Assembly: GCA_037892765.1 (NCBI GenBank)
Contig: JBBKBW010000002.1
Reading direction: 5' to 3' (one strand)
DNA length: 64,000 nt
From: Clostridium_AQ sp900552125
GTDB taxonomy: Bacteria > Bacillota_I > Bacilli_A > Erysipelotrichales > Erysipelotrichaceae
The notes below the pieces were generated by a model. The model did not search any database. It saw nothing but the letters and a program-made list of their open reading frames with translations, and was not told the origin of the DNA. A program made the translations under genes and the position numbers. Position 1 is the first letter of the stretch. Each line of letters starts with the position of its first letter. Below are positions 43,222 to 52,555 of the stretch, in pieces.

Positions 43222-44685
43222 TTACTTAGCAATTTTATCATCAATACCAAGGCAATATTTACGTATACAATGACGTGCTACATTGTGATCCCCTAACCAA
43301 GGCTCACGTCCAAATTCACGATACATAAATACTTCATCACCTTTACCAAGAATCAGAACTGTGTCTTTCATATTAGCACTTTCTATTGCCTGACGAATAG
43401 CAGCATATCGATCCTCAATAAATATATTATTGGTATTCACAATTCCACTTTTGATTTCATTCGCTATTTCCCTAGGATCTTCATCTCGTGGATCATCTTC
43501 TGTAAGAATGATACTATCACAATATTTACTAGCGATTTCTCCAAATACTTTTCGTTTTTTCGTATCTCGTTTACCAGCTGAACCAAAGACCGCAATAATA
43601 CTATGTCCTTCTTCCGTTATGTCTTTTGCATACTCAAACACTTTCTCCATACCATCAGGAGTATGAGCAAAGTCTACAATGACATTAAACATCTGACCTT
43701 CATCAATGCTTTCCATACGCCCTTCAATCTGCTTAATGTGATCTAGATATGGAAGCTGTTCTTCTATTGATATTCCGCTTTCATTCATTGCGGAAATAGC
43801 TGCCAATAGATTGGAAACATTATATTGTGCCACTAGATTGGTGACAATTTCATAAGATTTGTCATCATGAACTAGCGTAAAGCGAGAACCGCCTTTTTCA
43901 ATACGAATATTTTTAGCCTGATAATCCGCTTCATGTTCGATCCCATATGTAACAACTCTGGCTTTAGTAGCTTCCTTTAATTGTTCCATATATGCATCAT
44001 CTGCGTTTAATACAGCAACACCTTCAGGTTTCAGATTCGTAAATAGTTTTTTCTTAGCTTCAAAATAATTTTCAATTGTTCCATGAAAATCTAAATGATC
44101 ATAAGTTAAGTTACTAAATATAGCAACATCAAAGTCTACACTCTGAACTCGACCAAGCTCAAGACCATGTGAACTAACTTCCAGAGCAACTGCTTTCACA
44201 CCTGCATCAACCATATCTTTCATTGTTTTATGCAGAAGAATTGCATCTGGAGTAGTCAAAGATGGCGGTAAGGTAACATCTTCATAACTAATAGAAATTG
44301 TTCCTATATAGCCGCAGGACTCAAAATGTGAATATACATCACGAATAATACTGGTAATGGTACTTTTTCCATTCGTTCCTGTAACTCCAAATACTTTCAA
44401 TTTTCTGCTTGGGTGTCCACAAAATAAAGAAGCAACTCGATTTAATGTGCGATTCACATTTTCAACCTGTATGTAAGCAACACCTTTTCTCATATTCTCA
44501 ACCGGTTTGGAATGAACGATGCATTTCACACCTGCATCAATTACATCATCAATAAATGCATGACCATCATGCACCATACCTTCCATACAAAAATACATAT
44601 CATTTTTCTTTGCACAGCGAGAATCGATACACAGCCCCTCTATTTCAATATCAGGGGCATTTTCAAATATTTGGGATAATTTCAT
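43222..44685 (-). CDS. murE: UDP-N-acetylmuramyl tripeptide synthase MurE
   Basis: 487 aa. P-loop VTGTNGKST (101-109), the YDHLDFHG motif, and AHTPDGMEK in the C-terminal domain. Adds the third amino acid to UDP-MurNAc-L-Ala-D-Glu. The residue-selecting motif is DDPR (397-400), not the DNPR of meso-DAP enzymes or DNPA-type of lysine enzymes, so the third residue is not certain. ATG 44685 has TAGGAGGTATAAA. Follows mtaB by 10 bp. Confidence 0.94.
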   Translation of the reverse strand: MKLSQIFENAPDIEIEGLCIDSRCAKKNDMYFCMEGMVHDGHAFIDDVIDAGVKCIVHSKPVENMRKGVAYIQVENVNRTLNRVASLFCGHPSRKLKVFGVTGTNGKSTITSIIRDVYSHFESCGYIGTISISYEDVTLPPSLTTPDAILLHKTMKDMVDAGVKAVALEVSSHGLELGRVQSVDFDVAIFSNLTYDHLDFHGTIENYFEAKKKLFTNLKPEGVAVLNADDAYMEQLKEATKARVVTYGIEHEADYQAKNIRIEKGGSRFTLVHDDKSYEIVTNLVAQYNVSNLLAAISAMNESGISIEEQLPYLDHIKQIEGRMESIDEGQMFNVIVDFAHTPDGMEKVFEYAKDITEEGHSIIAVFGSAGKRDTKKRKVFGEIASKYCDSIILTEDDPRDEDPREIANEIKSGIVNTNNIFIEDRYAAIRQAIESANMKDTVLILGKGDEVFMYREFGREPWLGDHNVARHCIRKYCLGIDDKIAK

Positions 44686-44695
44686 TTTATACCTC

Positions 44696-45988
44696 CTAGC
44701 GTGCTTCAGCAATCAATCGATCATCTTCTAGTTTTTCAATTGTTACTGTTTGAATCGTATGCAGTAAATCAGCTGGAGCTTTCATTGCTACTTCCAGATA
44801 TTCACTGCTATGCCCAATCAGCATTCCATCCTTTTTTTTTTCAAATATAACAGAAACTTCTCTGCCGATAAATTTTTTCTTATATGAAGTATATAACGCT
44901 TTAGAAAGTTTCGCAAGTCTAGCCGCACGTTCTTTCTTTACTTTGTTTTCTAAATGTCCGCTCATATCCGCAGCCACTGTATGATCTCTTTTGGAATACG
45001 GGAACACATGTAAGAAGCTTAGCTGCATAGCCTCTATATGCTTCATCGTATCAACAAATTCCTCTTCTGTTTCCTGCGGGAATCCACAGATAACATCAGT
45101 AGATATGGATATATCAGGAATTTGAGATCTAATGTATTCTACACGTTCCATAAACCATTCAATCGTGTAAGGACGATGCATTTTCTTCAATATTGTATTA
45201 TTGGCAGATTGTATAGGAATATGCAGATGTCGAGCAATTTTAGGCTCATCTTTCATAAATGCCAATAATTCATCCGTGATTTCATTCATTTCAATAGAAG
45301 AAATACGAATTCTTTGAAGCCCTTCTACCTCTTTGATCATCCGTTTCATCAAATGACATAAATTCGTATTACGTTCTCTTCCATAACGCCCTGTATGTAT
45401 ACCGCTTAATACAATTTCTAAATGCCCACTGGCAACCAGGTTCTTTGCAATACTGATAGCTTCTTCCTCAGATAAGGAACGCTCTGCACCTCTAGCAAAT
45501 GGAATGATACAATAACTGCAAAACTGATTACAGCCATCCTGAATTTTCAAAAAGGCACGTGTCTGATGTTCAAAGCGTCGTATCGGAAGAGCTTCAAAAA
45601 CATTAACCTTTCGTACATCATGAATTACTTTCTGTGGACGCTTTTTATGAAGTCCTTCTTCAATCATATCTACTAGCTTACTTTTTCCGTCACTTCCAAG
45701 TAAAATATCAATATGCGGATCTTTTTCCAGCGTATCACTTGAAGTCTGTGCATAACATCCAACTACGGCAATTAAAGCATCAGGATTTAATGCAATTGCC
45801 GCATGTATCTTTTGTCTTGATTTACTTCCTGCAGTATTTGTAACTGCACAGGTATTAATAATATATATATCTGCCTTTTCTTTAAATGAAACCTGGGTAT
45901 ATCCTTTATCCAGCAAAGCTGTTTCATATCCCTGCGATTCATAGGTATTAACTTTACAGCCTAGTGTCGCAATCGCAAATGTTGTCAT
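44696..45988 (-). CDS. mtaB: tRNA N6-threonylcarbamoyladenosine methylthiotransferase MtaB
   Basis: 430 aa radical-SAM methylthiotransferase. N-terminal UPF0004 cysteines (GCKVNTYES, NTCAVTN, VVGCYAQ), the radical-SAM CNQFCSYC, and a C-terminal TRAM domain. Makes ms2t6A37 in ANN-decoding tRNAs. Matches YqeV rather than MiaB. Upstream an unknown gene and rsmE. Confidence 0.93.
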   Translation of the reverse strand: MTTFAIATLGCKVNTYESQGYETALLDKGYTQVSFKEKADIYIINTCAVTNTAGSKSRQKIHAAIALNPDALIAVVGCYAQTSSDTLEKDPHIDILLGSDGKSKLVDMIEEGLHKKRPQKVIHDVRKVNVFEALPIRRFEHQTRAFLKIQDGCNQFCSYCIIPFARGAERSLSEEEAISIAKNLVASGHLEIVLSGIHTGRYGRERNTNLCHLMKRMIKEVEGLQRIRISSIEMNEITDELLAFMKDEPKIARHLHIPIQSANNTILKKMHRPYTIEWFMERVEYIRSQIPDISISTDVICGFPQETEEEFVDTMKHIEAMQLSFLHVFPYSKRDHTVAADMSGHLENKVKKERAARLAKLSKALYTSYKKKFIGREVSVIFEKKKDGMLIGHSSEYLEVAMKAPADLLHTIQTVTIEKLEDDRLIAEAR

Positions 45989-45999
45989 TTCGTCACTCC

Positions 46000-46779
46000 T
46001 TATTTATTCTTTTTCTCTTCTCTTTTTTTCTTTTTATATAATAATTTCTCTAATTTTTTAATTACTCTTTTTTTAACTAACTGATGTTCTTTTAAAGCAG
46101 CAACTAAATGATCTTCCTCATCTTTCAGCATATACATCGCAATCAATGTCTTCCATTCATTTTCTATTTCTTTTTTAGGATCAAGCGATAATGTTTTAAC
46201 CAAACCATCTTTTGTATAATGATAAAAACGATGTGCCTGGTCGTGGTAAACAATATAGCCATTTTCCTGCTCTGCCAATAGCATTAAACTTGAAAAACCA
46301 TACTGAAATACTTTTGCCCCATAGCGATAGCGTTCCATTTCCTTAGCACAGTCACGAATAAAACGATGATATTGTTTTAAATCTAATAACACAATTTCTG
46401 TATGATATAAGTGATTCAGCCATGGGGCGAAAGAAGGCATATAGATATCTTCCCCATCTTCTTCAAAATGCGTAAGCGTTTCAGTTAAATACTTTATATC
46501 TACATTCATTTGCTGTTTACGCTCCTGATATGTAAGATCGTACCAGTAATCATACATTTTTACATAAGTATCAAAAAAAACATCTTCAAATTGTCGTTTT
46601 ATCTGTAGTGAATTATAAAAAATTTCATACTGTATTACATCATCATCTTGTTTTCCAAATTCACTAAAGCCATATTCTTCTAAAAAAGAACAGATTCTAC
46701 GATATTGCTTTTTTATGTCTTTATAATCCACTAAATTTTTATCATATACTTTATTCACAATGGAATATATCGTCTTCAT
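46000..46779 (-). CDS. Uncharacterised soluble protein between rsmE and mtaB
   Basis: 259 aa, not recognised. Rich in Tyr, Phe and Asp in the middle (YDYWYDLTYQERK, MPSFAPWLNHLYH), ending in a very basic tail (KKRVIKKLEKLLYKKKK). No signal peptide or membrane helix. Overlaps the end of rsmE by 4 bp, so it is translated with it. The basic tail and tRNA/rRNA-modifying neighbours hint at RNA contact, nothing more. Confidence 0.75.
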   Translation of the reverse strand: MKTIYSIVNKVYDKNLVDYKDIKKQYRRICSFLEEYGFSEFGKQDDDVIQYEIFYNSLQIKRQFEDVFFDTYVKMYDYWYDLTYQERKQQMNVDIKYLTETLTHFEEDGEDIYMPSFAPWLNHLYHTEIVLLDLKQYHRFIRDCAKEMERYRYGAKVFQYGFSSLMLLAEQENGYIVYHDQAHRFYHYTKDGLVKTLSLDPKKEIENEWKTLIAMYMLKDEEDHLVAALKEHQLVKKRVIKKLEKLLYKKKKREEKKNK

Positions 46780-47522
46780 TTACGATCACCTTCCATATCA
46801 TAGAAAAATTCCACATTGGATAATAATGATAAAGCTGCTGTTTCCGCCCGTAGAATTCTTCCACCTAAAGAAACACGATGAAATCCATCTGCCACTAATT
46901 CTTCTACTTCTTCTTTCGAAAAACCGCCTTCACAGCCGACTACCAATAATATACTTTTAATTTCTTTATGAGAAGCTAAAACATCACATAGTTTTTCACT
47001 TATCTGATCTGCATCCTCATAAGCAATAATACGTAAATCAGCATTTATCTTCTTTAAATCAGAAAATATACAGGGATTTGCCAGACTTACAAGTGTTGAT
47101 CGTTTACATTGTTCACTAGCCTCTAAAAGAATCTTATTCCAACGAGATAGCTTTTTGTCCATTTTTTCATCTTTTAATCGAACAACACAGCGACTAGAGA
47201 CAAATGGAACAAATTCTTGAACTCCTAGTTCAGCGCTTTTCTGTAAAACATAATCCCATTTTTCACCTTTGATCATGCCCTGTGCTAAAATCATTTTTAC
47301 CTTCGTAATAGAAGTATCTATAACTTCCTCTATAATATTTGCGTAAACTGCATCTTTTTCTATTTCTACACTTGCACTCATCACTCTGCCTGTTCCATCT
47401 GCCAAACGAATGATATCACCTGTTTTCATACGTAAAACACGGCGTATATGATGCGCCTGTTCATTATCTAAAAGTACCTGTTCGTTAGGATTGCCTAACT
47501 CCTTCACAAAATATTGTTGCAT
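46776..47522 (-). CDS. rsmE: 16S rRNA (uracil1498-N3)-methyltransferase
   Basis: 248 aa SPOUT methyltransferase. N-terminal PUA-like part (EQAHHIRRVLRMKTGD) and C-terminal knot motif VVGCEGGFSKEEVE and LGGRILRAETAAL. ATG 47522 is preceded by GGTGG. An upstream frame of 7 codons is not needed. Confidence 0.94.
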   Translation of the reverse strand: MQQYFVKELGNPNEQVLLDNEQAHHIRRVLRMKTGDIIRLADGTGRVMSASVEIEKDAVYANIIEEVIDTSITKVKMILAQGMIKGEKWDYVLQKSAELGVQEFVPFVSSRCVVRLKDEKMDKKLSRWNKILLEASEQCKRSTLVSLANPCIFSDLKKINADLRIIAYEDADQISEKLCDVLASHKEIKSILLVVGCEGGFSKEEVEELVADGFHRVSLGGRILRAETAALSLLSNVEFFYDMEGDRK

Positions 47523-47580
47523 AAAAACCACCGCGTTAATCATACATCATTTTTAACGTTTCTTCAATATTTATCGCCAT

Positions 47581-47605
47581 AAGAAAAGCAGGGCTGCTCC
47601 CCGCT
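47581..47605 (-). terminator. Terminator overlapping the rluB stop
   Basis: AGCGGGG ... CCCTGCT stem (one G-U) with TTTTC on the minus strand. Confidence 0.6.
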
Positions 47606-48341
47606 AACGTTCTTTCATCTTTCCTTTTTGTGCAAGACTTCTTAACTGCTGAACTTCAAAAGGTTTTAGTCTGCGATATTCACCTTGTCTCAAATCACTG
47701 CAATGTAAAAAAGCTAGTTTTTTGCGATGCAGACGACGTACTTCATATCCTAAAGCTTCCATCATACGTTTGATCTGACGGTTTTTTCCTTCCACGATCG
47801 TTAAATCAAAACTGCACTGATTCTTCGCAACATCTTTTTCCGTAATTTTGTATTTTGCAGGAAGTGTTTTGACACCATCATCTAACACGATACCTTCTTT
47901 GATTTTTTTCATATCTTCACCAGTCAGAATACCATTGATTGTAAGATTATAAACCTTTGGAATATGATATCGAGGATGAATAATTTCATTCGCAAATTCC
48001 CCATCATTTGTAAGAATAATCAGACCACTAGTATCATAATCCAATCTTCCTACGGTAAAAATACGTTTATCACAATCAACTAAATCCACTACGGTTGGAC
48101 GTCCATGCTCATCCTGGTTAGTACACATGGTTCGTTTAGGCTTATTCATCAAAAAATAAACTTTATCTTCTTTTTCAATAGGTTTACCATCTACTTCCAC
48201 AACATCGCCACGTTTTACTTTATATCCTAATTCTGTAATAATATTTCCATTTACCGCAACTCGACCTTCTAAAATCAAGCCTTCTGCTTTTCTTCTAGAA
48301 GTTATTCCAGCTGCGGCTATAACTTTCTGTAATCGTTCCAT
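47604..48341 (-). CDS. rluB: Ribosomal large subunit pseudouridine synthase B-type
   Basis: 245 aa of the RsuA/RluB group. An S4 domain at the start (RLQKVIAAAGITSRRKAEG) and the catalytic Asp in GRLDYDTSGLI. Modifies 23S rRNA near 2605 in homologues. Lies after spmB and the SepF-like gene; in B. subtilis rluB follows spmB directly. Confidence 0.9.
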   Translation of the reverse strand: MERLQKVIAAAGITSRRKAEGLILEGRVAVNGNIITELGYKVKRGDVVEVDGKPIEKEDKVYFLMNKPKRTMCTNQDEHGRPTVVDLVDCDKRIFTVGRLDYDTSGLIILTNDGEFANEIIHPRYHIPKVYNLTINGILTGEDMKKIKEGIVLDDGVKTLPAKYKITEKDVAKNQCSFDLTIVEGKNRQIKRMMEALGYEVRRLHRKKLAFLHCSDLRQGEYRRLKPFEVQQLRSLAQKGKMKER

Positions 48342-48399
48342 ACTTACACCTCACAAGGGTATTGTACATGAAAGAAGTGGCTTTGAAAAGAAAAATCGT

Positions 48400-48726
48400 T
48401 TAATTCTGAAATTCCTGAATCTGATAACTGTCCGGAAAATAAGCATAAATTGCTTCTGACATCTCTTGAATCCATATCTGCATTGGATAGGAAACCCCTT
48501 TCATAAAGTCTTTAATACGTTGTTTATTTTCATCATCACAAGCACTCAAATCCAATAAAACAACATAGTTTTTCTTTAATGCTTCTCCAATGACTTCAAC
48601 TTCCTGAAAACTATCTAAGCGAAAAACACAGACAATTGAAGTAGAATCTGAAATCTTTTTTTCTTTTTGTTCTGATGATGCTAACATTGTGATTAATTTA
48701 CTTTTCACATCATTTATATCTGCCAT
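48400..48726 (-). CDS. SepF-like (DUF552) protein
   Basis: 108 aa. An N-terminal basic/helical start, then a domain resembling SepF (SIVCVFRLDSFQEVEVIG, VVLLDLSACDDENKQRIKDFM). SepF links FtsZ to the membrane at the septum. Divergent: the usual NL after the second strand is DL, and the Gly-rich turn is not kept. ATG 48726 has AAGGAGAAACTT. Between spmB and rluB, so a sporulation-septum role is conceivable. Confidence 0.6.
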   Translation of the reverse strand: MADINDVKSKLITMLASSEQKEKKISDSTSIVCVFRLDSFQEVEVIGEALKKNYVVLLDLSACDDENKQRIKDFMKGVSYPMQIWIQEMSEAIYAYFPDSYQIQEFQN

Positions 48727-48739
48727 AAGTTTCTCCTTT

Positions 48740-49252
48740 TTAGCCAAATGCATATAATGTTAATAAAATTGCCATGGTAATTCCTGCAACATCTGCCAAT
48801 AAACCAATAGTTAAAGCATTCCTTATCTTACGTATCCCAACACTAGAGAAATATAAAGTAATAACATAAACAGTTGTATCTGTAGAGCCTTGAATAATGC
48901 TTGCCATATTTCCTGCTAAAGAATCTACCCCACTTGTCTGAAAGATATCTGCTAATACCGCCATAGAAGCATTACCAGAAATCGGACGGAAAAATACCAT
49001 GGGCCAAATTTCTTTTGGAATACTTTTTATCTGCGTGGCAAACATAGAACATACGATATCCATTAATCCGCTTTCTCTTAATAATGCAATTGCGCACATC
49101 ATTGCTAGTAAAGCAGGATAAATATCAGAAAACAACCCCATTCCATCTTTTACTCCCTCTATAAAAGAATGATAAGCATTAATACGCTTACATAAAGCTA
49201 CTGTTACCACAACTAATACCAGTACAGGTAATATATATTCAGTATTAATCAC
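48740..49252 (-). CDS. spmB: Spore maturation protein B
   Basis: 170 aa, nucleoside-recognition (Gate) type membrane protein with about 5 helices; motif IIQGSTDTTVYVIT. SpmA and SpmB are needed for spore core dehydration. The start is GTG 49252, GGTGG 7 bp upstream; it overlaps the spmA stop. Confidence 0.93.
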   Translation of the reverse strand: MINTEYILPVLVLVVVTVALCKRINAYHSFIEGVKDGMGLFSDIYPALLAMMCAIALLRESGLMDIVCSMFATQIKSIPKEIWPMVFFRPISGNASMAVLADIFQTSGVDSLAGNMASIIQGSTDTTVYVITLYFSSVGIRKIRNALTIGLLADVAGITMAILLTLYAFG

Positions 49253-49817
49253 GATAATTCCACCAGCGATCAATCGTCAATCCAACAACAGAAGCAAATA
49301 TTGTAGAGACAATCGCATAAGGCATAAAACCTGTCACATTTACAGAATGATAAGACGAACGCATCGCAATTAATGTTGTGGATAATAAGGTAACTCCTGC
49401 CGTATTCAGTACTAAAAATGTAACCATAGAGCGTGAAGCTACATCCTTATCAGGATTATGTTCCTGCATACCCTTCATAGCCAAAAGTCCAACAGGTGTT
49501 GCGGCAGAGCCAAGTCCTACCATATTCACCACGACATTGGTGACTACATAACCTAATGTTTCTTCATCATTAGATAGATCCGGTAGTAATCGCTTCAATA
49601 ATGGATGAAAGCATTTTTCCAATAGATGTATGATTCCAGCATCTTTCGCAATATATAAGATTCCATTCCAAAAACAGGTAACACATAATAAAGGAATCAC
49701 AAAATTAAATGTTTGTTCTCCTATTGATAAAAATACATCATTGATAATTGAAACATTACCAGTAAATAGGCAATATACGGTTACTACAAAAACAATCCAC
49801 AGCCAAATAAAATTCAT
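49245..49817 (-). CDS. spmA: Spore maturation protein A
   Basis: 190 aa, Gate-domain membrane protein (VVTNVVVNMVGLGSAATPVGL). Works with SpmB in the mother cell/forespore. Start has AAGGGGGGA. The order dacB-spmA-spmB matches Bacillus. Confidence 0.94.
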   Translation of the reverse strand: MNFIWLWIVFVVTVYCLFTGNVSIINDVFLSIGEQTFNFVIPLLCVTCFWNGILYIAKDAGIIHLLEKCFHPLLKRLLPDLSNDEETLGYVVTNVVVNMVGLGSAATPVGLLAMKGMQEHNPDKDVASRSMVTFLVLNTAGVTLLSTTLIAMRSSYHSVNVTGFMPYAIVSTIFASVVGLTIDRWWNYRD

Positions 49818-49829
49818 TTAAATCCCCCC

Positions 49830-50786
49830 TTACTTACCTGTAAATGAGTATACCTGTACCTCATTATTTTTTATGATTTCCATCACCAGAATATTCCCCT
49901 CAAAATGTGTTTGAATGTGCATTTTATCGCTTCCATCTTTATGAAGTGTAATTCGAACATCATCATCAATATGAATTTTTTTGTTGTTTACATATATATT
50001 CCCCTTCTTCAACAATGTCACCACTTCCATTGTTTGAAATGTTTCTGTATGCTTCTGTTTATGAAATGAAAAATCATCGCTCATATTTAATGTCACTACA
50101 ATACTGCTTACTCCATTATGGTCTGCAGCAGTCACAAGCGTTCTGCCTGCTTTTTTCGTGAACCCGGTTTTTCCTCCAGTCGCAAAGGGATAATCAAACA
50201 AGAGTTTATTTTTATTCTGCCATCTTAAATTCCATGAATTTGTATAGTATTTACTTGCAGTAATTATATTAAATGTCTCATTTTTCATGGCATAACTCAT
50301 CAAAATAGCCATGTCGTGCGCTGTAGATAAATTACCATCATCTTCTTCATCCAATCCGCTAGGATTATGAAATACAGTATTGCTCATTCCTATCTCACTT
50401 GCTTTTTCATTCATCAGATTTACAAATGCTTCATTGGATCCTGCAACATGATTTGCAATTTCAACTGCCGCATCATTTCCGCTTCTAAGCATTAACCCAT
50501 ATAACAGATCCTTTAAACTTACTGTCTGTCCTTGTTTTAAATAAATACTGCTGCCATATGTTGCCAGTACTTCTTCATCTACTTTAAACTGTTCATCTAA
50601 ATTCCCATATTCTATCGCAAGAATACAGGTCATAATTTTCGAAATAGATGCGACACTTTGTACCTCATCTTTATTCTTTTCTTCTATAATCGTATTATCT
50701 GCTCCACTCATTACTACATAACTTTCTGCCTGAACAGGTATAGTCATGAAATATAAACTAAGTATAATCATCATTGTTTTTCTCAA
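49830..50786 (-). CDS. dacB: D-alanyl-D-alanine carboxypeptidase, DacB type (sporulation)
   Basis: 318 aa with a signal peptide. SxxK is SVASISKIM, SxN is RSGNDAA and KTG is GGKTGFTKKAG. Trims D-Ala in spore cortex. The start is read as TTG 50786 after AGGTGATAAGA; a longer frame enters the terminator. Adjacent to spmA-spmB as in Bacillus (PBP5*). A strong terminator and a long RNA-like stretch lie upstream. Confidence 0.87.
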   Translation of the reverse strand: MRKTMMIILSLYFMTIPVQAESYVVMSGADNTIIEEKNKDEVQSVASISKIMTCILAIEYGNLDEQFKVDEEVLATYGSSIYLKQGQTVSLKDLLYGLMLRSGNDAAVEIANHVAGSNEAFVNLMNEKASEIGMSNTVFHNPSGLDEEDDGNLSTAHDMAILMSYAMKNETFNIITASKYYTNSWNLRWQNKNKLLFDYPFATGGKTGFTKKAGRTLVTAADHNGVSSIVVTLNMSDDFSFHKQKHTETFQTMEVVTLLKKGNIYVNNKKIHIDDDVRITLHKDGSDKMHIQTHFEGNILVMEIIKNNEVQVYSFTGK

Positions 50787-50821
50787 TCTTATCACCTGTT
50801 TAAGTCTATGTAACAACACAT

Positions 50822-50853
50822 AAAAAGAGAACGCAGCGCTACGTTCTCTTTTA
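50822..50853 (-). terminator. Strong palindromic terminator before dacB
   Basis: 11-bp arms AAAAGAGAACG / CGTTCTCTTTT (50823-50833, 50842-50852) with an AGCGCT centre; T-rich both ways. It ends transcription from 51240 or sits in the dacB leader. Confidence 0.85.
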
Positions 50854-51238
50854 TCATATCTATGTGTATCACACCTTTTCCTGATGATTGATACACGACT
50901 ATGAGTTTTTCTTTCTCTATTGAAATACTCTTCCGATTACTTTCTTCCTGACTTCCTTATTTCTATTATCCTGATAAGTCTCATCAGTTTCATCTTCCAA
51001 GATCCTCATAGCCTTTACAGGATTCTCTACTTACTGGCCATTGCACGAATTTTCGAATGATACGCTTCGTATCTATCCAGCTTTCAAGTTTTCCCTGAAG
51101 ATAAGCTTTATTATTACCTTTCCCTTGGTACACTTATAGTTTAATCTACAAACTCCATTTCGTAAATATTTGTGGAAAAGTTTACCAAATTATGGAAAAA
51201 TCAGTAGTTTCCCACCGTAATATTGATGTTTTTCCACA
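50854..51238 (-). ncRNA. Possible structured RNA or dacB leader, unknown family
   Basis: No ORF on either strand of credible length. On the minus strand several hairpins can form: GTGTATC/GATACAC (50864-50896), GATACG/CGTATC (51059-51073), CTGAT/ATCAG (50971-50987), TGGAAAAA/TTTTTCCA (51193-51236). The scpB terminator lies before it and a very strong terminator after it. The purine-rich minus strand is unlike RNase P, tmRNA, 6S, SRP RNA or riboswitches I know. Promoter not clear. Confidence 0.35.
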
Positions 51239-51267
51239 CAAAAAAAGAACTATTCCTCAAATAGCTC
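51239..51267 (-). terminator. Terminator overlapping the scpB stop
   Basis: GAGCTATT / GAATAGTTC arms (one G-U) followed by seven T on the minus strand; the scpB TAG is in the right arm. Confidence 0.75.
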
Positions 51268-51795
51268 CTCTTCCTGTTCTTTAAATTCCGGAAGTTCTGG
51301 AAGTTCTTTTAGACTTTCTAATTTAAATGTATCCATAAATTCTTCAGTAACTTCATACAGAAATGGTCTTCCTGGCGCGTCACTTCTTCCGCATTCTTTG
51401 ATTAAGTTCCGTGCCAAAAGCTTACGAACCATCATATCACAGCTAACACCACGTATTTCTTCAATCTCAACACGCGTGATTGGCTGTTTATAAGCGATAA
51501 TGGCTAAAGTTTCCATTGCCGCATTAGAAAGTGTAGCCACTTTTGTCGAGCTAAATAGCTTTTGTGCATAGGGATGAATAATTTCTTTTGATACAAACTT
51601 ATAAACACCACCAAAGCATACAAGTTCGATTCCATGATGATCCTGTAGATAGTCCTGCATCATTTCATCTAATACAAGTTCGATATCTTCATTTTTCATA
51701 TCAAGGCCACAACTTTTCAATTGTGTTAGCGTCAAACCTTCATCTCCACTCAAAAACAACAATCCTTCAAGGATTGGTTTCTCTTTCTCATGCAT
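51250..51795 (-). CDS. scpB: Segregation and condensation protein B
   Basis: 181 aa, two winged helices; motif LAIIAYKQPITRVEIEEIRG. Binds ScpA-SMC in the bacterial condensin. The start ATG 51795 follows GAGGTGA and overlaps scpA by 8 bp. C-terminus acidic. Confidence 0.93.
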   Translation of the reverse strand: MHEKEKPILEGLLFLSGDEGLTLTQLKSCGLDMKNEDIELVLDEMMQDYLQDHHGIELVCFGGVYKFVSKEIIHPYAQKLFSSTKVATLSNAAMETLAIIAYKQPITRVEIEEIRGVSCDMMVRKLLARNLIKECGRSDAPGRPFLYEVTEEFMDTFKLESLKELPELPEFKEQEEELFEE

Positions 51796-52522
51796 AACTT
51801 TCACCTCGCAATATCCATATCTCTTCATCTTCATCTACAAAAAACATAAGTTCTTTATGCTTGATCAAATCTAGAACGGATAAGAAAGTCACAATGATCA
51901 TATGTAAACTATCACAATCATCACATAACTTTTCAAAACTCATTTTACCGCTCCAATTTGCTAATCGTTTTCTTATCTGCAAGATACGTTCGTCTAAAGA
52001 TAATTCTTTTACAGTGATATTGGCTTTTTGCGGATGTGTAAGTGATGCACGCCGCAAAACACGATTCATTGCCTTAATCAAATCATAAGGATTTCCCACA
52101 AAATCCTCCTCTATTGTTGTATGTATCCATTTTTGAGTTTCTTCACTTATAGGTTTACTCATCAGCAGCTGACGTTCCTCATATTTTTTCTCAAATTCCT
52201 GACTTACTTCTTTATACCGCTGATATTCTAAAAGTCTTTTTACGAGCTTTTCTCTTTGATCTTCCTCGTATTCCTCTTCAATCACAACTTTTTCACGAGG
52301 AAGGAGCTTCTTGCTTTTATATTCAATCAAACCTGCTAATTCAGCTAAGTATTCACTTGCCACTTCTAAATGCATGGATTCCATGGCATTCAAATATTGC
52401 AGGTATTGATCTGTTAAAACATCCATATCCAATTCAAATAAATCGAGCTTATTGTCTTTGATTAGATGCAGCATCAAATCTAATGGTCCTTCAAATTGTT
52501 CGATTGTCACTGTAAATGCCAT
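51788..52522 (-). CDS. scpA: Segregation and condensation protein A
   Basis: 244 aa kleisin. The N-terminus (QFEGPLDLMLHLIKDNKLD) contacts the SMC neck, and a C-terminal winged helix binds the SMC head. The start ATG 52522 is fixed by homology. The only good ribosome site (AAAGGAGAG) is about 22 nt upstream with a GTCGG/CGGC hairpin between (see findings). No closer in-frame start codon exists. Confidence 0.93.
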   Translation of the reverse strand: MAFTVTIEQFEGPLDLMLHLIKDNKLDLFELDMDVLTDQYLQYLNAMESMHLEVASEYLAELAGLIEYKSKKLLPREKVVIEEEYEEDQREKLVKRLLEYQRYKEVSQEFEKKYEERQLLMSKPISEETQKWIHTTIEEDFVGNPYDLIKAMNRVLRRASLTHPQKANITVKELSLDERILQIRKRLANWSGKMSFEKLCDDCDSLHMIIVTFLSVLDLIKHKELMFFVDEDEEIWILRGESYA

Positions 52523-52555
52523 TGAAAGCGCCGAAAACCGACTTCTCTCCTTTCC
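52523..52555 (-). promoter_or_regulatory. Hairpin-spaced ribosome site of scpA
   Basis: Minus-strand order: AAAGGAGAG, AA, GTCG-GTTTT-CGGC stem-loop (one G-U), GCTTTCA, ATG. With the hairpin folded the effective gap is about 9 nt. Confidence 0.45.

Noticed and set aside
50960..50995. Hammerhead ribozyme core (CTGATGAG then GAAA on the minus strand)
   Set aside because: The three-stem layout and the cleavage-site arm cannot be formed convincingly; probably chance.
51171..51238. DnaA boxes / origin (two TTTTCCACA)
   Set aside because: Only two imperfect sites, no dnaA or AT-rich unwinding cluster; they fit better as hairpin arms.
50820..51240. RNase P RNA, tmRNA, 6S or SRP RNA
   Set aside because: None of the conserved motifs (for example GAGGAAAGTCC, ACAGAAA, a tRNA-like end) is present.
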